DNA of 52,444 nucleotides from CBDBZL01 sp031399025 (GCA_031399025.1 JANNOJ010000074.1:1-52444); one strand, 5' to 3'; positions 25,366 to 34,690 are shown, counted from the first letter of the stretch. Notes: generated by a model from the sequence alone, not told the origin. Made by a program: numbers and translations.

Positions 25366-26235
25366 TCAGCCGTCGGCGCGCCGGCGCACCGGCTCGAACA
25401 GGCTCCGATCTTCCACCGTTTCGAAATCGGCCTTCGAATGCCGCTCGGGGAGGGCCTTGGTGTTGACCAGCCGGCCCCGGATGACCCCGGGCCGGGCGTC
25501 GATCGCGGTCACCCAGCGGCCCACGTTCGCGTATTCATGCAGCGACAGGAACCTGTCGCTGCCATTGTAGGCCCCATGGAACAGACTGCCCAGCCAGGTG
25601 TAGGCGGCGATGTCGGCGATGGTGTAGCTGTCGCCGGCGAGGAACTCGGTCTTGCCAAGCTGCATGTCGGCGACCGCGAAGATCCGCTTGGTCTCCATCG
25701 CGTAGCGGTCGATCGGGTATTTGTAGCGCTCGGGCGCGTAGGCGTAGAAGTGGCCGAAGCCGCCGCCGATGAACGGCGCGGTGCCCACCTGCCAGAACAG
25801 CCAGCTGAGCGTCTCGGCACGGGCGGCGCCCGCTTTGGGCAGCAGGAAATCGTACTTCTCGGCCAGGTGCAGCATGATCGCGCCGCTCTCGAACACGCGG
25901 AACGGCTCCAGCCCCGTGCGATCGACCAAGGCCGGGATCTTCGAATTGGGATTGATGTCGACGAAGCCCGAGCCGAACTGGTCGCCTTCGAAGATCTTGA
26001 TCTGCCAGGCATCGTACTCGGCCTGGGCGTAGCCCGCCTCGAGCAGCTCTTCGAACATGATCGTCGCCTTCACCCCGTTGGGGGTGCCCAGCGAATAGAG
26101 CTGGTAGGCATGTTCGCCCACCGGCAGCTCGGCCTGCGTGCGCGCGCCGGCGGTCGGCCGATTGACGCCGGCGAAGGCGCCGCCGTTCTCGGCTTCCAAG
26201 GTCCACACTTCGGGCGGGGTGTAAGCATCGGCCAT
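25366..26235 (-). CDS. yghU: Glutathione-dependent disulfide-bond oxidoreductase (YghU-like)
   Basis: This cytoplasmic GST-fold enzyme is expected to reduce disulfides and organic peroxides with glutathione. The 289-aa protein has a long N-terminal extension (PPEVWTLEAENGGAFAGVN), then the thioredoxin-like domain (HAYQLYSLGTPNGVKATIMF, with T/N in place of the usual catalytic Tyr/Cys) and SKIPALVD, FESGAIMLHLAEKY. An all-alpha C-terminal domain follows with YTIADIAAYTWLG. These are the Nu-class/YghU features. AAGGAG lies 8 nt before the ATG at 26235. Confidence 0.92.
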   Translation of the reverse strand: MADAYTPPEVWTLEAENGGAFAGVNRPTAGARTQAELPVGEHAYQLYSLGTPNGVKATIMFEELLEAGYAQAEYDAWQIKIFEGDQFGSGFVDINPNSKIPALVDRTGLEPFRVFESGAIMLHLAEKYDFLLPKAGAARAETLSWLFWQVGTAPFIGGGFGHFYAYAPERYKYPIDRYAMETKRIFAVADMQLGKTEFLAGDSYTIADIAAYTWLGSLFHGAYNGSDRFLSLHEYANVGRWVTAIDARPGVIRGRLVNTKALPERHSKADFETVEDRSLFEPVRRRADG

Positions 26236-26352
26236 GGCAGCGCTCCTTAGGGGTGAAGAGGTGCTGCGCAGATGGGCCGCGGGCGCGCGAGCGGCAAGCG
26301 CGAGCTTTGCTTGGGGCCCGCCAACCGGGCCTATGGTCGGTAGCCCGCCGGC

Positions 26353-26378
26353 GGAACTTGCCGGCCTTTTCATCCGTT
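26353..26378 (+). promoter_or_regulatory. EcfG-type (general stress response) promoter before topoisomerase IB
   Basis: GGAAC (26353-26357) and CGTT (26375-26378) are separated by exactly 17 nt, matching the alphaproteobacterial EcfG consensus GGAAC-N16/17-CGTT. The CGTT ends 12 nt before the ATG, so the mRNA leader would be only a few bases long. Confidence 0.6.
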
Positions 26379-26390
26379 TGCGGCCAGATC

Positions 26391-27407
26391 ATGGCGACTG
26401 CCCCGGCACATCTCATCTATATCGACGACGACCTGCCGGGCATCACCCGGCGCAAGGCCGGGCGCGGCTGGGCCTATTACGACGCGCACGGAGCGCGCAT
26501 CACCGATCGAACCGAGATCGACCGGCTGAACGCGATCGGCCTGCCGCCCGCCTATCTCGACGCCTGGTATTGCCCGGCGGGAAACGGCCACCTGCTGGCC
26601 ACCGGCATCGATGCCAAGGGCCGCAAGCAATACCGCTACCACCCCGAGTTCCGCACTGCGCGTGAGAGCGAGAAGTTCGACCTGTGCCGCAATTTCGGCG
26701 AATTGCTGCCGCTCGTCCGCAAGCGCGTCGAGACCGACCTTGCCGGCCGGTCGGTGACCCGCGAGCACGCCGTCGCCAGCATCGTGCGCCTGCTGGACCT
26801 CGGCGTCGTGCGCATCGGCAACGAGGCCTACGCCAAAGAGAACGAGAGCTTTGGCGCCACCACCCTGCGCCAGGAACACGCCCAGGTGAAGGGGGGCAAG
26901 CTGAAGCTCAAGTTCAAGGCCAAGAGCGGCAAGCTGCGCGAGCTGACGGTCACCGACAAGCGCCTGGCGCATTTCGTGCGGAAGATGCAGGATCTGCCGG
27001 GTCAGCACCTGTTCCAGTACCTGGGAGATGACGGCGCGGTGCACCACGTCGGCTCGGCCGAGGTGAACGCCTATCTGTCCGAGACCATGGGCGATCACTT
27101 TACCGCCAAGAACTTCCGCACCTGGCATGCCAGCGTGCTCGCCTTCCACCTGCTGGCGCGCGCCAAGGGCGCGCTGACCATCAAGGCGCTGATGGAGGAG
27201 GTCGCCGAAAAGCTGGGCAACACCCCCGCGATCGCCCGGCGCAGCTACGTCCATCCGGCGGTGATCGGGCTGGTCGACCGCCAGCTCGCCTGGCGGGCGG
27301 GGCTCAAGCTGCCGCGCAAGACCCGCTGGCTGCGCGCCGAGGAGCGCGGCCTGCTGGCGCTGCTCGAAGCGAGCCCGCCGGCCGAGGAATTGCTGACCGC
27401 CGCCTAG
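26391..27407 (+). CDS. DNA topoisomerase IB
   Basis: This is a eukaryotic-like (poxvirus-type) topoisomerase IB that relaxes supercoils through a 3'-phosphotyrosine. The 338-aa protein has an N-terminal DNA-binding part, then catalytic residues in the expected order: R141 (VVRIGNEAYAKEN), a lysine in KLKFKAKSGK, the R/H region FTAKNFRTWHASV, and Y286 (RRSYVHP). The start at 26391 gives the usual family length; no strong Shine-Dalgarno is present, consistent with a very short leader from the EcfG-type promoter. It is not in an operon with its neighbours. Confidence 0.93.
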   Translation: MATAPAHLIYIDDDLPGITRRKAGRGWAYYDAHGARITDRTEIDRLNAIGLPPAYLDAWYCPAGNGHLLATGIDAKGRKQYRYHPEFRTARESEKFDLCRNFGELLPLVRKRVETDLAGRSVTREHAVASIVRLLDLGVVRIGNEAYAKENESFGATTLRQEHAQVKGGKLKLKFKAKSGKLRELTVTDKRLAHFVRKMQDLPGQHLFQYLGDDGAVHHVGSAEVNAYLSETMGDHFTAKNFRTWHASVLAFHLLARAKGALTIKALMEEVAEKLGNTPAIARRSYVHPAVIGLVDRQLAWRAGLKLPRKTRWLRAEERGLLALLEASPPAEELLTAA

Positions 27408-27619
27408 GCGCTGGTCTGCCCACGCCGACCGATGCCAGCCGGCGCCCCGCCCCTGCCATCCCGCGCGCGCGTGCGGCGCGGCGCCCACCCGGTCTGGACG
27501 ATCGCTCCCGGATGGTGCTGGTGCTGGCGGGGCTTTGACCTGGGGCAAGGCGCCGGGCATGGTGCTGGCCGTCGCCGGCGTGGTGCTCATCGCGCGCGGC
27601 TAATTGGAGCGATCGGACG

Positions 27620-28597
27620 ATGGCGCAACTGGTGGATGGCGAATGGCGCGACACCGCCCCGGCCGCCGAGGAGATCGGCCAGGACGGCAGCTTCGCGCGG
27701 ATCGACAGCACCATCCGCGACCGGATCGAGCCCGATCCACAAGCGCGGTTTCCGGCCGAGGCGGGCCGCTACCACCTGTTCGTCTCCTGGGTGTGCCCCT
27801 GGGCCTCGCGGGCCACCGCCTACCGCGTGCTCAAGGGGCTGCAGGACCTGGTCTCGCTGTCCGCGTCGGGGCCGGTTATCGACAGCCAGGGCTGGTGCTT
27901 CGATCACGATACCATCGCGCCCTTCTCGCCGCCGCACCCGCTCTACCGCGTCTACCAGCAGCACGACGCGCGCTATAGCGGCAAGGCCACCGTCCCGGTG
28001 CTGTGGGACCGGCAGGAACAGCGCATCGTCAACAACGAGAGCAGCGAGATCATCCGCATCCTGAATACCGCGTTCGACGGCCTCACCGGCAACCGCCTCG
28101 ACCTGTACCCCGAACCGCTGCGACCCGAGATCGACCGCTGGAACGCGCTGGTCTATCCCGGCCTCAACAACGGCGTCTACCAGGCCGGCTTCGCCACCAC
28201 GCAGCGCGCTTACGAGAGCGCCGCCTGGAAGGTCTTCGCAACGCTCGACACCATGGAAGCGCACCTCACCGCGCATCGCTACCTCGCCGGCGAGTACTGT
28301 ACCGAGGCCGACTGGCGCGCCTTCACCACGCTGGTGCGCTTCGATGTCGCCTACCACACCGCTTTCAAGTGCAACCTGCGGCGGCTGGCCGATTACCCGG
28401 CGCTGGCGGGCTATCTGCGCGAGCTGTACCAATGGCCGGGCATCGCCGACACGGTGAAGCTGGACCAGATCAAGCAGGGCTACTGGCACCTCTCCCAGCC
28501 CGGCAAGCCGGTGGCCATCGGCCCCGAACTCGATCTCGCCGTCCCGCACGGCCGCGAGCACCTTGCGGCCAGGGGGATCTTCGAGCGCCAGGCCTAA
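27620..28597 (+). CDS. Glutathionyl-hydroquinone reductase (YqjG/ECM4-type GST)
   Basis: This Xi-class glutathione transferase reduces glutathionyl-hydroquinones. The 325-aa protein shows the catalytic C59 in SWVCPWASRATAYR, the ATVPVLWD and NNESSEIIRILN glutathione-binding segments, and the C-terminal NLRRLADYPALAGYLRELYQ helix typical of the family. It starts with an ATG at 27620 after a 212-bp gap from topoisomerase IB. In soil sphingomonads such enzymes support breakdown of chlorinated or quinone aromatics, but no such pathway is visible here. Confidence 0.92.
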   Translation: MAQLVDGEWRDTAPAAEEIGQDGSFARIDSTIRDRIEPDPQARFPAEAGRYHLFVSWVCPWASRATAYRVLKGLQDLVSLSASGPVIDSQGWCFDHDTIAPFSPPHPLYRVYQQHDARYSGKATVPVLWDRQEQRIVNNESSEIIRILNTAFDGLTGNRLDLYPEPLRPEIDRWNALVYPGLNNGVYQAGFATTQRAYESAAWKVFATLDTMEAHLTAHRYLAGEYCTEADWRAFTTLVRFDVAYHTAFKCNLRRLADYPALAGYLRELYQWPGIADTVKLDQIKQGYWHLSQPGKPVAIGPELDLAVPHGREHLAARGIFERQA

Positions 28598-28781
28598 GCG
28601 CGGGGCGGCACCGCCCGGTCTTGTTCGCGGCTGCCCCGATGCCGCCCACCGCCCGCAGGACAGGCGAGCGCGCGAGCGATCCCGTGCCGGCTGGCGGGCA
28701 GGTCTCACCGGCCGGCGGCGGCGTCAGGCCGGCTGGATCGGCCCGGCGTGACAGGCCCGGTTCAGCGCGATAGATGCGAGG

Positions 28782-28803
28782 CAGTTAGACGTCAGTTAGA
28801 CGT
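28782..28803. repeat. Perfect tandem direct repeat (2 x 11 bp) upstream of the M49-like peptidase gene
   Basis: CAGTTAGACGT occurs twice in immediate succession, 23 bp before the ATG at 28827. Position and periodicity (one helical turn) fit a regulator-binding site. It has no obvious role as -35/-10 elements. Confidence 0.6.
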
Positions 28804-28826
28804 AAGGTTACATCGGACCGTCCGCC

Positions 28827-30512
28827 ATGCCCCGCTCGCTTGCCGTTCTCACCGCCGTCCTGCTCGCCGCCACCGCCGCACCGCCCGCCTTCGCCCAGGC
28901 CCAAGCCGGGCACCCCGCGCCCGCCGGCTACGACCTGGCCGCGCAATTCGCCAAGATGGCCACGATCGAGATGGCGCCCGACACCTCCTACCTCACCGCC
29001 GAGGAGCGCCGGGTGGTCAACCTGCTGATCGAGGCGAGCGGGTTGATGAGCGAGATCTACCTGCGCCAGCGTGGGCCCGACCTGCCGCAGCTGCGCCAGG
29101 CGATCGAGCGCAACCGCGCTGATGCAACCGGGGCCGAACGGGACCTGCTGGTCGCCATGTTCGATCGCAATTTCGGCCCCTGGGACGAGATCGGCGAACT
29201 GCACCCGTTCTGGGGGACCACCCCCATGCCCCAAGGCGCGGGCTTCTATCCGCCCGACCTCACCCGCGCGGAGTTCGACGCCTACCTGGCCGCCAATCCC
29301 GGCCAGCGCGCCGCGCTCACCAGCCCGTACACCGTGGTCCGCCGAGAAGGCGACCGGCTGGTCGCCATCCCCTACTCGGTCGAATACCGCGAATGGCTCG
29401 AGCCCGCCGCCGCCTTGCTGCGCGAGGCCGCCGCGATCACCACCAACGCCAGCCTGAAGACCTTCCTCACCTCGCGCGCCGACGCCTTCCTCTCGGACGA
29501 TTACTACGCCAGCGAGATCGCCTGGATGGACCTGGCGGGCACCCCCATCGAAGTCGCGATCGGCCCCTACGAAGTCTACACCGATCGCCTCTACGGCACC
29601 AAGACCGCGTTCGAGAGCTTCGTCACCCTGCGCGATCCCGAGGAGAGCGCCGCCCTGGAGCGCTACACCGCGCATCTGCGCGACATGGAGGCGAACCTCC
29701 CCATCCCCGAGGAGCACAAGAACTTCGCCCGCGGCTTCGAAAGCCCGCTCTCTGTCGCGACTCAGGTGCAGGGCGGCGGCGACAACGTGCCCGGCGTCCA
29801 GACCATCGCCTTCAACCTGCCCAATGACGAGCGCGTGCGCGAGGCCAAAGGCGCCAAGAAGGTGATCCTCTCGAACGTGCTGGGGGCCAAGTACGACCGC
29901 ATCCTGGCGCCCATGGCCAGCGTCGTGCTCGCGCCCGAGCAGGCCGCGCTGGTGGCCAGGAAATACATGGAGCTGTTCACCCTGTTCCACGAGCTCAGCC
30001 ACTCGCTCGGGCCGGGCACGATCACGCTCGATGGCCGCCGCACCACGGTGAACGAGGAACTGCGCGACCTCTATTCGGCGCTCGAGGAGAGCAAGGCGGA
30101 CGTCATGGGGATCTGGAACATCCTCTACATGATGGAGCTGGGCGAGATCCCGGCGGCCGAAAAGGACCAGCTGTGGGCGACCTATTTCACCGGCCTGTTC
30201 CGGGCGATGCGCTTTGGCACCGAGGAAGCGCACGGGCGCGGCGCGGCGGCGCAGTACGGCTACCTGCTGGCCCAGGGCGCCTTCGCCTTCGACCAGGCGA
30301 GCGGCCGCTACGTCATCGACCCCGCGCGCATGCAAAGCGGCATCCGCGACCTGCTGCACGACGAGCTGATGCTCCAGGCCACCGGCGATTATGCCGGCAC
30401 CCAGGCCTTCCTCGAGCGCTGGGCCGTCCTCGACGACCACGCCCGCGCGGCGATCGCGGCGATGGACCACATCCCGGTCGACATTGCTCCGGTCTACCCC
30501 GACAGCGTGTGA
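28827..30512 (+). CDS. Secreted zinc peptidase, dipeptidyl-peptidase III (M49)-like
   Basis: The 561-aa protein has a signal peptide (about 1-24, cleavage after AFAQA) and a zinc site: H388-E-L-S-H392 (FHELSHSLGPG), then E420/E421 (LEESKADVMG), the third-ligand motif EExxxD of the DPP III family. Classical DPP III has HExxxH with one extra residue; this one has the shorter HExxH, like other bacterial secreted relatives. It probably releases dipeptides in the periplasm. A tandem 11-bp repeat lies just upstream and the gene stands alone. Confidence 0.83.
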   Translation: MPRSLAVLTAVLLAATAAPPAFAQAQAGHPAPAGYDLAAQFAKMATIEMAPDTSYLTAEERRVVNLLIEASGLMSEIYLRQRGPDLPQLRQAIERNRADATGAERDLLVAMFDRNFGPWDEIGELHPFWGTTPMPQGAGFYPPDLTRAEFDAYLAANPGQRAALTSPYTVVRREGDRLVAIPYSVEYREWLEPAAALLREAAAITTNASLKTFLTSRADAFLSDDYYASEIAWMDLAGTPIEVAIGPYEVYTDRLYGTKTAFESFVTLRDPEESAALERYTAHLRDMEANLPIPEEHKNFARGFESPLSVATQVQGGGDNVPGVQTIAFNLPNDERVREAKGAKKVILSNVLGAKYDRILAPMASVVLAPEQAALVARKYMELFTLFHELSHSLGPGTITLDGRRTTVNEELRDLYSALEESKADVMGIWNILYMMELGEIPAAEKDQLWATYFTGLFRAMRFGTEEAHGRGAAAQYGYLLAQGAFAFDQASGRYVIDPARMQSGIRDLLHDELMLQATGDYAGTQAFLERWAVLDDHARAAIAAMDHIPVDIAPVYPDSV

Positions 30513-30544
30513 GCGAACGCGGCAACGCGGATCTTGTTCACGCG

Positions 30545-31570
30545 TCAATCGAGCATGTAAAGAATCGACGTTTGATAGTAACTCGCGATGGGCTGCCCAG
30601 CCGCATCGAGGGCCGGAGAGAACTTGGCGTGCCGCATCAGACCTTCGCAGGCCTCCCGCTCGAACACTTCATGGTTGATCGGCGTCTGCAAGTGGCAGGC
30701 GGTCGGCTGGCCCTCGGCCGACACGCTTAGCCGGACGTTAAGATAACCCGCCAGACCCTGGCGCACCATTTCTCTGGGGTAGTTTTGCTGCATGCGCCGG
30801 GCGAGATCCTGGAAGTTGAGCGGCCTGGCTTTGCGGCTGAGCGAGCGGTGTGCCGCCACGTCGATCTCCCAATGCGACATGAGCTCGTCCAGGCAAGTCC
30901 GCATCGCCGCCATGGCGGTCCCCATTTGGCCGGTCCGTATAAAGAGATCGCGACTGAAGGCTTGCTCGATCAGGATTCCCTCGGTTGCCGCATGAGTGCG
31001 AGCGAGGTGATCCAGATGAGGCTGCGAGCCCTCGAATGCCTGGTCGGCGAGCCACACCGCCTCCAGGTAGTCAGGGTCCTGCTTCAACCGGGAAACGATC
31101 CGCTCATTGTCCGTGCTGTCGAGCCCCCGCAGCACGAGCGCGCGCTGTTCGCTGGTGAGATTTTCTGCGGTCGATACGAAGCTGCGAAGAAGCTCGTCGG
31201 CCGTCTCGGGGTCGCCGAACCCGGCCTCGCTGAACATTTTTCCGTCGTACTCGGAATTGAGGCGGATGTTGAAGCCCGACCGTTCCGTCGCCTCTTCCTC
31301 GAACGGCTGGACCGCCACCTTGAATTCACCGTGGCGGACATCGAAGTCCTTGGAAGCGATGGTGACTTGCAAATCAGTGCCGAGCCCGCCGAAAGCCCTG
31401 AGTTCGAGATAGGCCTGCCGGCCTTCCTCGCCGAACAGACGCTGCAGCACGCAGCTGTCAACGTCATAATCCATCACCCAGTCCGAAGAGGGCTCCAGAA
31501 CTACAGCGTCCCGCGCACCGGCCGGGCTGGCGACCAAGGCACTCGCGACCAGAGCAAGCAGATACCGCAC
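30545..31570 (-). CDS. Periplasmic protein with C-terminal TonB-like domain
   Basis: The 341-aa protein has a signal peptide (MRYLLALVASALVASPAGA), a middle region without recognised homology (residues about 20-250), and an end that fits the TonB C-terminal fold: GLAGYLNVRLSVSAEGQPTA, CEGLMRHAKFSPALD, and QPIASYYQTSILYML. Unlike true TonB it has no membrane anchor or Pro-rich linker, so it is unlikely to transduce energy; related proteins are simply annotated 'energy transducer TonB'. It uses a GTG start with GAGGGG upstream. Codon use is less GC-rich than in the flanks. Confidence 0.7.
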   Translation of the reverse strand: MRYLLALVASALVASPAGARDAVVLEPSSDWVMDYDVDSCVLQRLFGEEGRQAYLELRAFGGLGTDLQVTIASKDFDVRHGEFKVAVQPFEEEATERSGFNIRLNSEYDGKMFSEAGFGDPETADELLRSFVSTAENLTSEQRALVLRGLDSTDNERIVSRLKQDPDYLEAVWLADQAFEGSQPHLDHLARTHAATEGILIEQAFSRDLFIRTGQMGTAMAAMRTCLDELMSHWEIDVAAHRSLSRKARPLNFQDLARRMQQNYPREMVRQGLAGYLNVRLSVSAEGQPTACHLQTPINHEVFEREACEGLMRHAKFSPALDAAGQPIASYYQTSILYMLD

Positions 31571-31654
31571 TCACCCCTCACGATCCCCGGTGGAGTGTAC
31601 GCATTAGGCCTGAGCATTCTACTAAATTATCGGGGATCCTTCGCCGTCTCCCCT

Positions 31655-33280
31655 TTATTCTGGCTCGGGCAATTCATATTCGAACGGCTCCGTCACCACC
31701 GGCTTGCTGGGCAGCGGCTCGCGCGGCAATTCGGCCTCGTCGTTCGCCGCCTGCCACAGCACGCCGGCCATCACCACCGCCGCCTGGCGCAGATCGTCGG
31801 GGCGCAAATGGTCGTAGGTGTCGATGCTGGTGTGGTGCAGCCGGGCGGAATAATCGAGCGGATCCTGGATGAACTGGAAGGCGGGCAGGCCGATCGCCTG
31901 GAGGAACACGTGGTCGGTGCCGGTGGTGTTGCCGCTCACCACGCTGGTGGCGTCCAGCCCGGCGAACGGCGCCAGCCACTTGCCCAGCAGGGCCTCCGCG
32001 CCTGCGTTGCTCTCGGCGTAGATTCCGCGGATCTTGCCCGAGCCGTTGTCCATGTTGAAGTACGCCTTGAGGTCCGCGTAGCCGGGCTTGGGCGTGATCG
32101 GCCACAGGTCGCGCCAGCCGTAATAGGCGGCGAGGGTATTGCCGCCATCGTCGCCGGCGCGGCTGGCCAGGTGCTCGCGGACATAGGCCAGCGAGCCCAG
32201 CAGGCCCTGCTCCTCCCCGTTCCACAGCACGAAGCGAATCGTGCGCCGGGGGCGCTCGCCCAATCCCTGCAGGATCCGCGCTGCCTCCATCACCGTCACG
32301 CTGCCCGAAGCGTTGTCGACCGCCCCGTCGCCGGCGGCCCAGCTGTCGAAATGCGCGCCGGCCATGACGTAGCCCGCAGCCGGATCGCGGCCGGGGATCT
32401 CGGCGATGATATTGTAGGCGCGGGCGTCCTCGTCGACGAAGCGCACGGCGCTGTCGATCCGCAGCACCGGTGCGGGGCCGGTCTTGGCGAGGCGGGCGAG
32501 GCGGCGGTAATCCTCGGCGGCGATCTCCAGCCCCGGCAGCGCGGGGGTGGCGCCAACCCGGTGGGTATAGCCCTCGCCGTGCAGCAGCTTGCCGTCGCGT
32601 CTGGCGATGCGCGCCCAGGCGAGCGCGCCCTCCTCGCGCAGGAAGGCGTCGAGCTCGAGCGCGAAGCCGGCCCGTTCGATGGCCTCGGCGGTCGCCTCGG
32701 GGTCGTAGGTGGGCAGGTTGGTCCGGTCGTCCTCGGCGATCTGCGCCGCATCCAGGCGCACGAAGGCGGGCTCGGTCGGCTCGTCGCCGGTGCCCGGCAG
32801 GCTGATGAGCACGATCCGGCCCGCCAGCTGGCCGCGATAGGCGGCAAAATGCGCCTTCTCCTCGATCGGCGCGACCACGATCGGCGCCTCGAGCGGGCCA
32901 TCGGTGCCGGGCGTCCAGGCGATCGGAATGGCGGTCAGCCGCAGCGGCCGCGGGGCCACCATGTCGACGCTGCTGGCGACGATCTCCCAGCCGCGGCCGA
33001 ACTCGAACCCTTCCTTGCGCACCCGCGCCAGGCCCATGTCCGCGAACTCGCGCACCGCCCAGTCCTCCGCGCGGCGCATATTGGGCGAATTGGTCAGCCG
33101 CGCGCCGATCGTGTCGAGCAGTTCGTGCGCGGTGACGGGGATGGCCGAACGGTTGAGCCCCTCATCCAGGATGCGGGCGATCGCCGCGTCGGTGGCGGCC
33201 TCCTGCGCCCGGGCGGCTGGCGGGCCGGCCGCCAGGGCGAAGGCGGCACAGGTGGCGAGAAGGCGGCAGGTTGACGTCAT
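31655..33280 (-). CDS. M28-family zinc aminopeptidase/carboxypeptidase, secreted
   Basis: The 541-aa protein has a signal peptide (about 1-25) and the co-catalytic two-zinc site: AGAHFDSWAAGDGAVDNASG, NGEEQGLLGS (the EE pair), YFNMDNGSG and LHHTSIDTYDHL. A PA-type inserted domain lies between the signal and the peptidase part, as in glutamate-carboxypeptidase-like M28 enzymes. It should trim peptides in the periplasm. The ATG at 33280 has AAGGG 7 nt upstream; longer in-frame starts are not supported. It stands alone, with 306 bp of empty sequence before it. Confidence 0.9.
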   Translation of the reverse strand: MTSTCRLLATCAAFALAAGPPAARAQEAATDAAIARILDEGLNRSAIPVTAHELLDTIGARLTNSPNMRRAEDWAVREFADMGLARVRKEGFEFGRGWEIVASSVDMVAPRPLRLTAIPIAWTPGTDGPLEAPIVVAPIEEKAHFAAYRGQLAGRIVLISLPGTGDEPTEPAFVRLDAAQIAEDDRTNLPTYDPEATAEAIERAGFALELDAFLREEGALAWARIARRDGKLLHGEGYTHRVGATPALPGLEIAAEDYRRLARLAKTGPAPVLRIDSAVRFVDEDARAYNIIAEIPGRDPAAGYVMAGAHFDSWAAGDGAVDNASGSVTVMEAARILQGLGERPRRTIRFVLWNGEEQGLLGSLAYVREHLASRAGDDGGNTLAAYYGWRDLWPITPKPGYADLKAYFNMDNGSGKIRGIYAESNAGAEALLGKWLAPFAGLDATSVVSGNTTGTDHVFLQAIGLPAFQFIQDPLDYSARLHHTSIDTYDHLRPDDLRQAAVVMAGVLWQAANDEAELPREPLPSKPVVTEPFEYELPEPE

Positions 33281-33586
33281 CGACAGGCCCTTGGAGAGGA
33301 GATTGCGCGCCCGCCTCCATGCCCGCGATGCGCCGCCGCGACAACCGGTCAGGGCCGCGCCATGATCAGGCCCGCCACCTCGCGCGCCAGCAGGCCGGGT
33401 TTGCGCGGCGGTGCCGCGGACACCGGCGTTGCCCGCAGGACGACGGGCGGTTTCGCCGCAGGTGAACGCCAGGCGCGACAGCGGGTGGCGGTACATCGCC
33501 ACCTAAGGGCGAACTCAAGAAAACGCTCCCGCGAAACAGCCGCCCCCCCAACGCGCGATCATGCCGGCGGCGGGCGCGGCCTCGCG
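33281..33586. other. Intergenic stretch, no gene seen
   Basis: The 306 bp between the M28 start and the aminotransferase stop hold no credible ORF, tRNA or strong hairpin. Part of it must carry the M28 gene promoter. Confidence 0.6.
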
Positions 33587-34690
33587 TCAGTCGAGCCGCA
33601 TCACCCAGCCGTGGCGATCCTGGGCGGTGCCGCGCTGGATCGCCACCAGCCGCTCGCGCAGGCGGGTGGTCAGCTGCCCCGGGCTGCCGGCGCCGATGGT
33701 GAATTCGCCGTCCGCGCCCGCCACGCGGCCCACCGCCGTCACCACCGCGGCGGTGCCACAGGCGAAGGTTTCCAGCAGCCGGCCGCTGGCGGCATCTTCG
33801 CGCCAGTCAGCGAGGCTGTAGCGCTCCTCGCGCACCGTCAGGCCCTCCTCGCGCGCCAGCACCAGCAGCGAATCGCGGGTGATGCCGGGCAGGATCGTGC
33901 CGCCCAGCGGCGGGGTGACCAGCGTGCCGTCCGCGAATACGAAGAACAGGTTCATGCCGCCCAGCTCCTCGATCCAGCGGTGCTCGGCCGCATCGAGGAA
34001 CACCACCTGGTCGTGGCCGTGGGCGATGGCCTCGGCCTGCGGCACCAGGCTGGCGGCGTAATTGCCGCCGCACTTGGCCGCCCCGGTGCCGCCCGGGGCC
34101 GCGCGGGTGTAATCGCTCGACACCCAGATGCTCACCGCCGGGGCGCCCGATTTGAAGTAATTGCCCGCCGGCGAGAGGATGATCAGGAACTTGTACTCGC
34201 GCGCCGGCCGGACCCCCAGAAAGGCCTCGCTGGCGAACATGAACGGGCGGATGTAGAGCGAGCCGCCCTCCACCTGCGGGAACCAATCGGCATCGGCCAG
34301 CACCGCCTGGCGCACCGCCTCGATGAATGCCTCCTCGGGCAGCTCGGGCATCGCCAGCCGCCGCGCCGAGGCGTTGAACCGCCGCGCGTTCTGCTCGGGC
34401 CGGAACAGCGCCATCGCGCCGTCGTCGAGCCGATAGGCCTTGAGCCCCTCGAAGATCTCCTGCGCATAATGCAGCACCGCGGCGGCCGGATCGAGCGCGA
34501 TCGGCCGCCGCGGGCCGAGCGTCGCGTCATGCCAGCCGCGCGCCTCGCTCCAGTCGATCGATACCATATGGTCGGTGAACACCTTGCCGAACCCCGGATC
34601 GGCCAGCGCCGCCGCGCGGCTGTCGCCGGGCACCGGAGCGGGGTGGGGGATGCGGCTGAAATCGAGCGAGGGCGGGGGCGCGTCGGCCAT
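33587..34690 (-). CDS. ilvE: Branched-chain amino acid aminotransferase
   Basis: This PLP fold-type IV enzyme interconverts Leu, Ile and Val with their 2-oxo acids. The 367-aa length matches the long (eukaryote-like, BCAT) form. K206 in GAAKCGGNYAAS is the Schiff-base lysine. Other markers are HYAQEIFEGLKAYR, GGMNLFFVF and the phosphate-binding ETFACGTAAVV. The ATG at 34690 follows AAGGAG. It lies near leuB (39734) in the same region but not in an operon with it. Confidence 0.93.
   Translation of the reverse strand: MADAPPPSLDFSRIPHPAPVPGDSRAAALADPGFGKVFTDHMVSIDWSEARGWHDATLGPRRPIALDPAAAVLHYAQEIFEGLKAYRLDDGAMALFRPEQNARRFNASARRLAMPELPEEAFIEAVRQAVLADADWFPQVEGGSLYIRPFMFASEAFLGVRPAREYKFLIILSPAGNYFKSGAPAVSIWVSSDYTRAAPGGTGAAKCGGNYAASLVPQAEAIAHGHDQVVFLDAAEHRWIEELGGMNLFFVFADGTLVTPPLGGTILPGITRDSLLVLAREEGLTVREERYSLADWREDAASGRLLETFACGTAAVVTAVGRVAGADGEFTIGAGSPGQLTTRLRERLVAIQRGTAQDRHGWVMRLD

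Noticed and set aside
27432..27619. Short frames between topoisomerase IB and the glutathione reductase gene, one ending MVLAVAGVVLIARG
   Set aside because: Looks like a membrane-helix tail but lacks a credible start and upstream domain.
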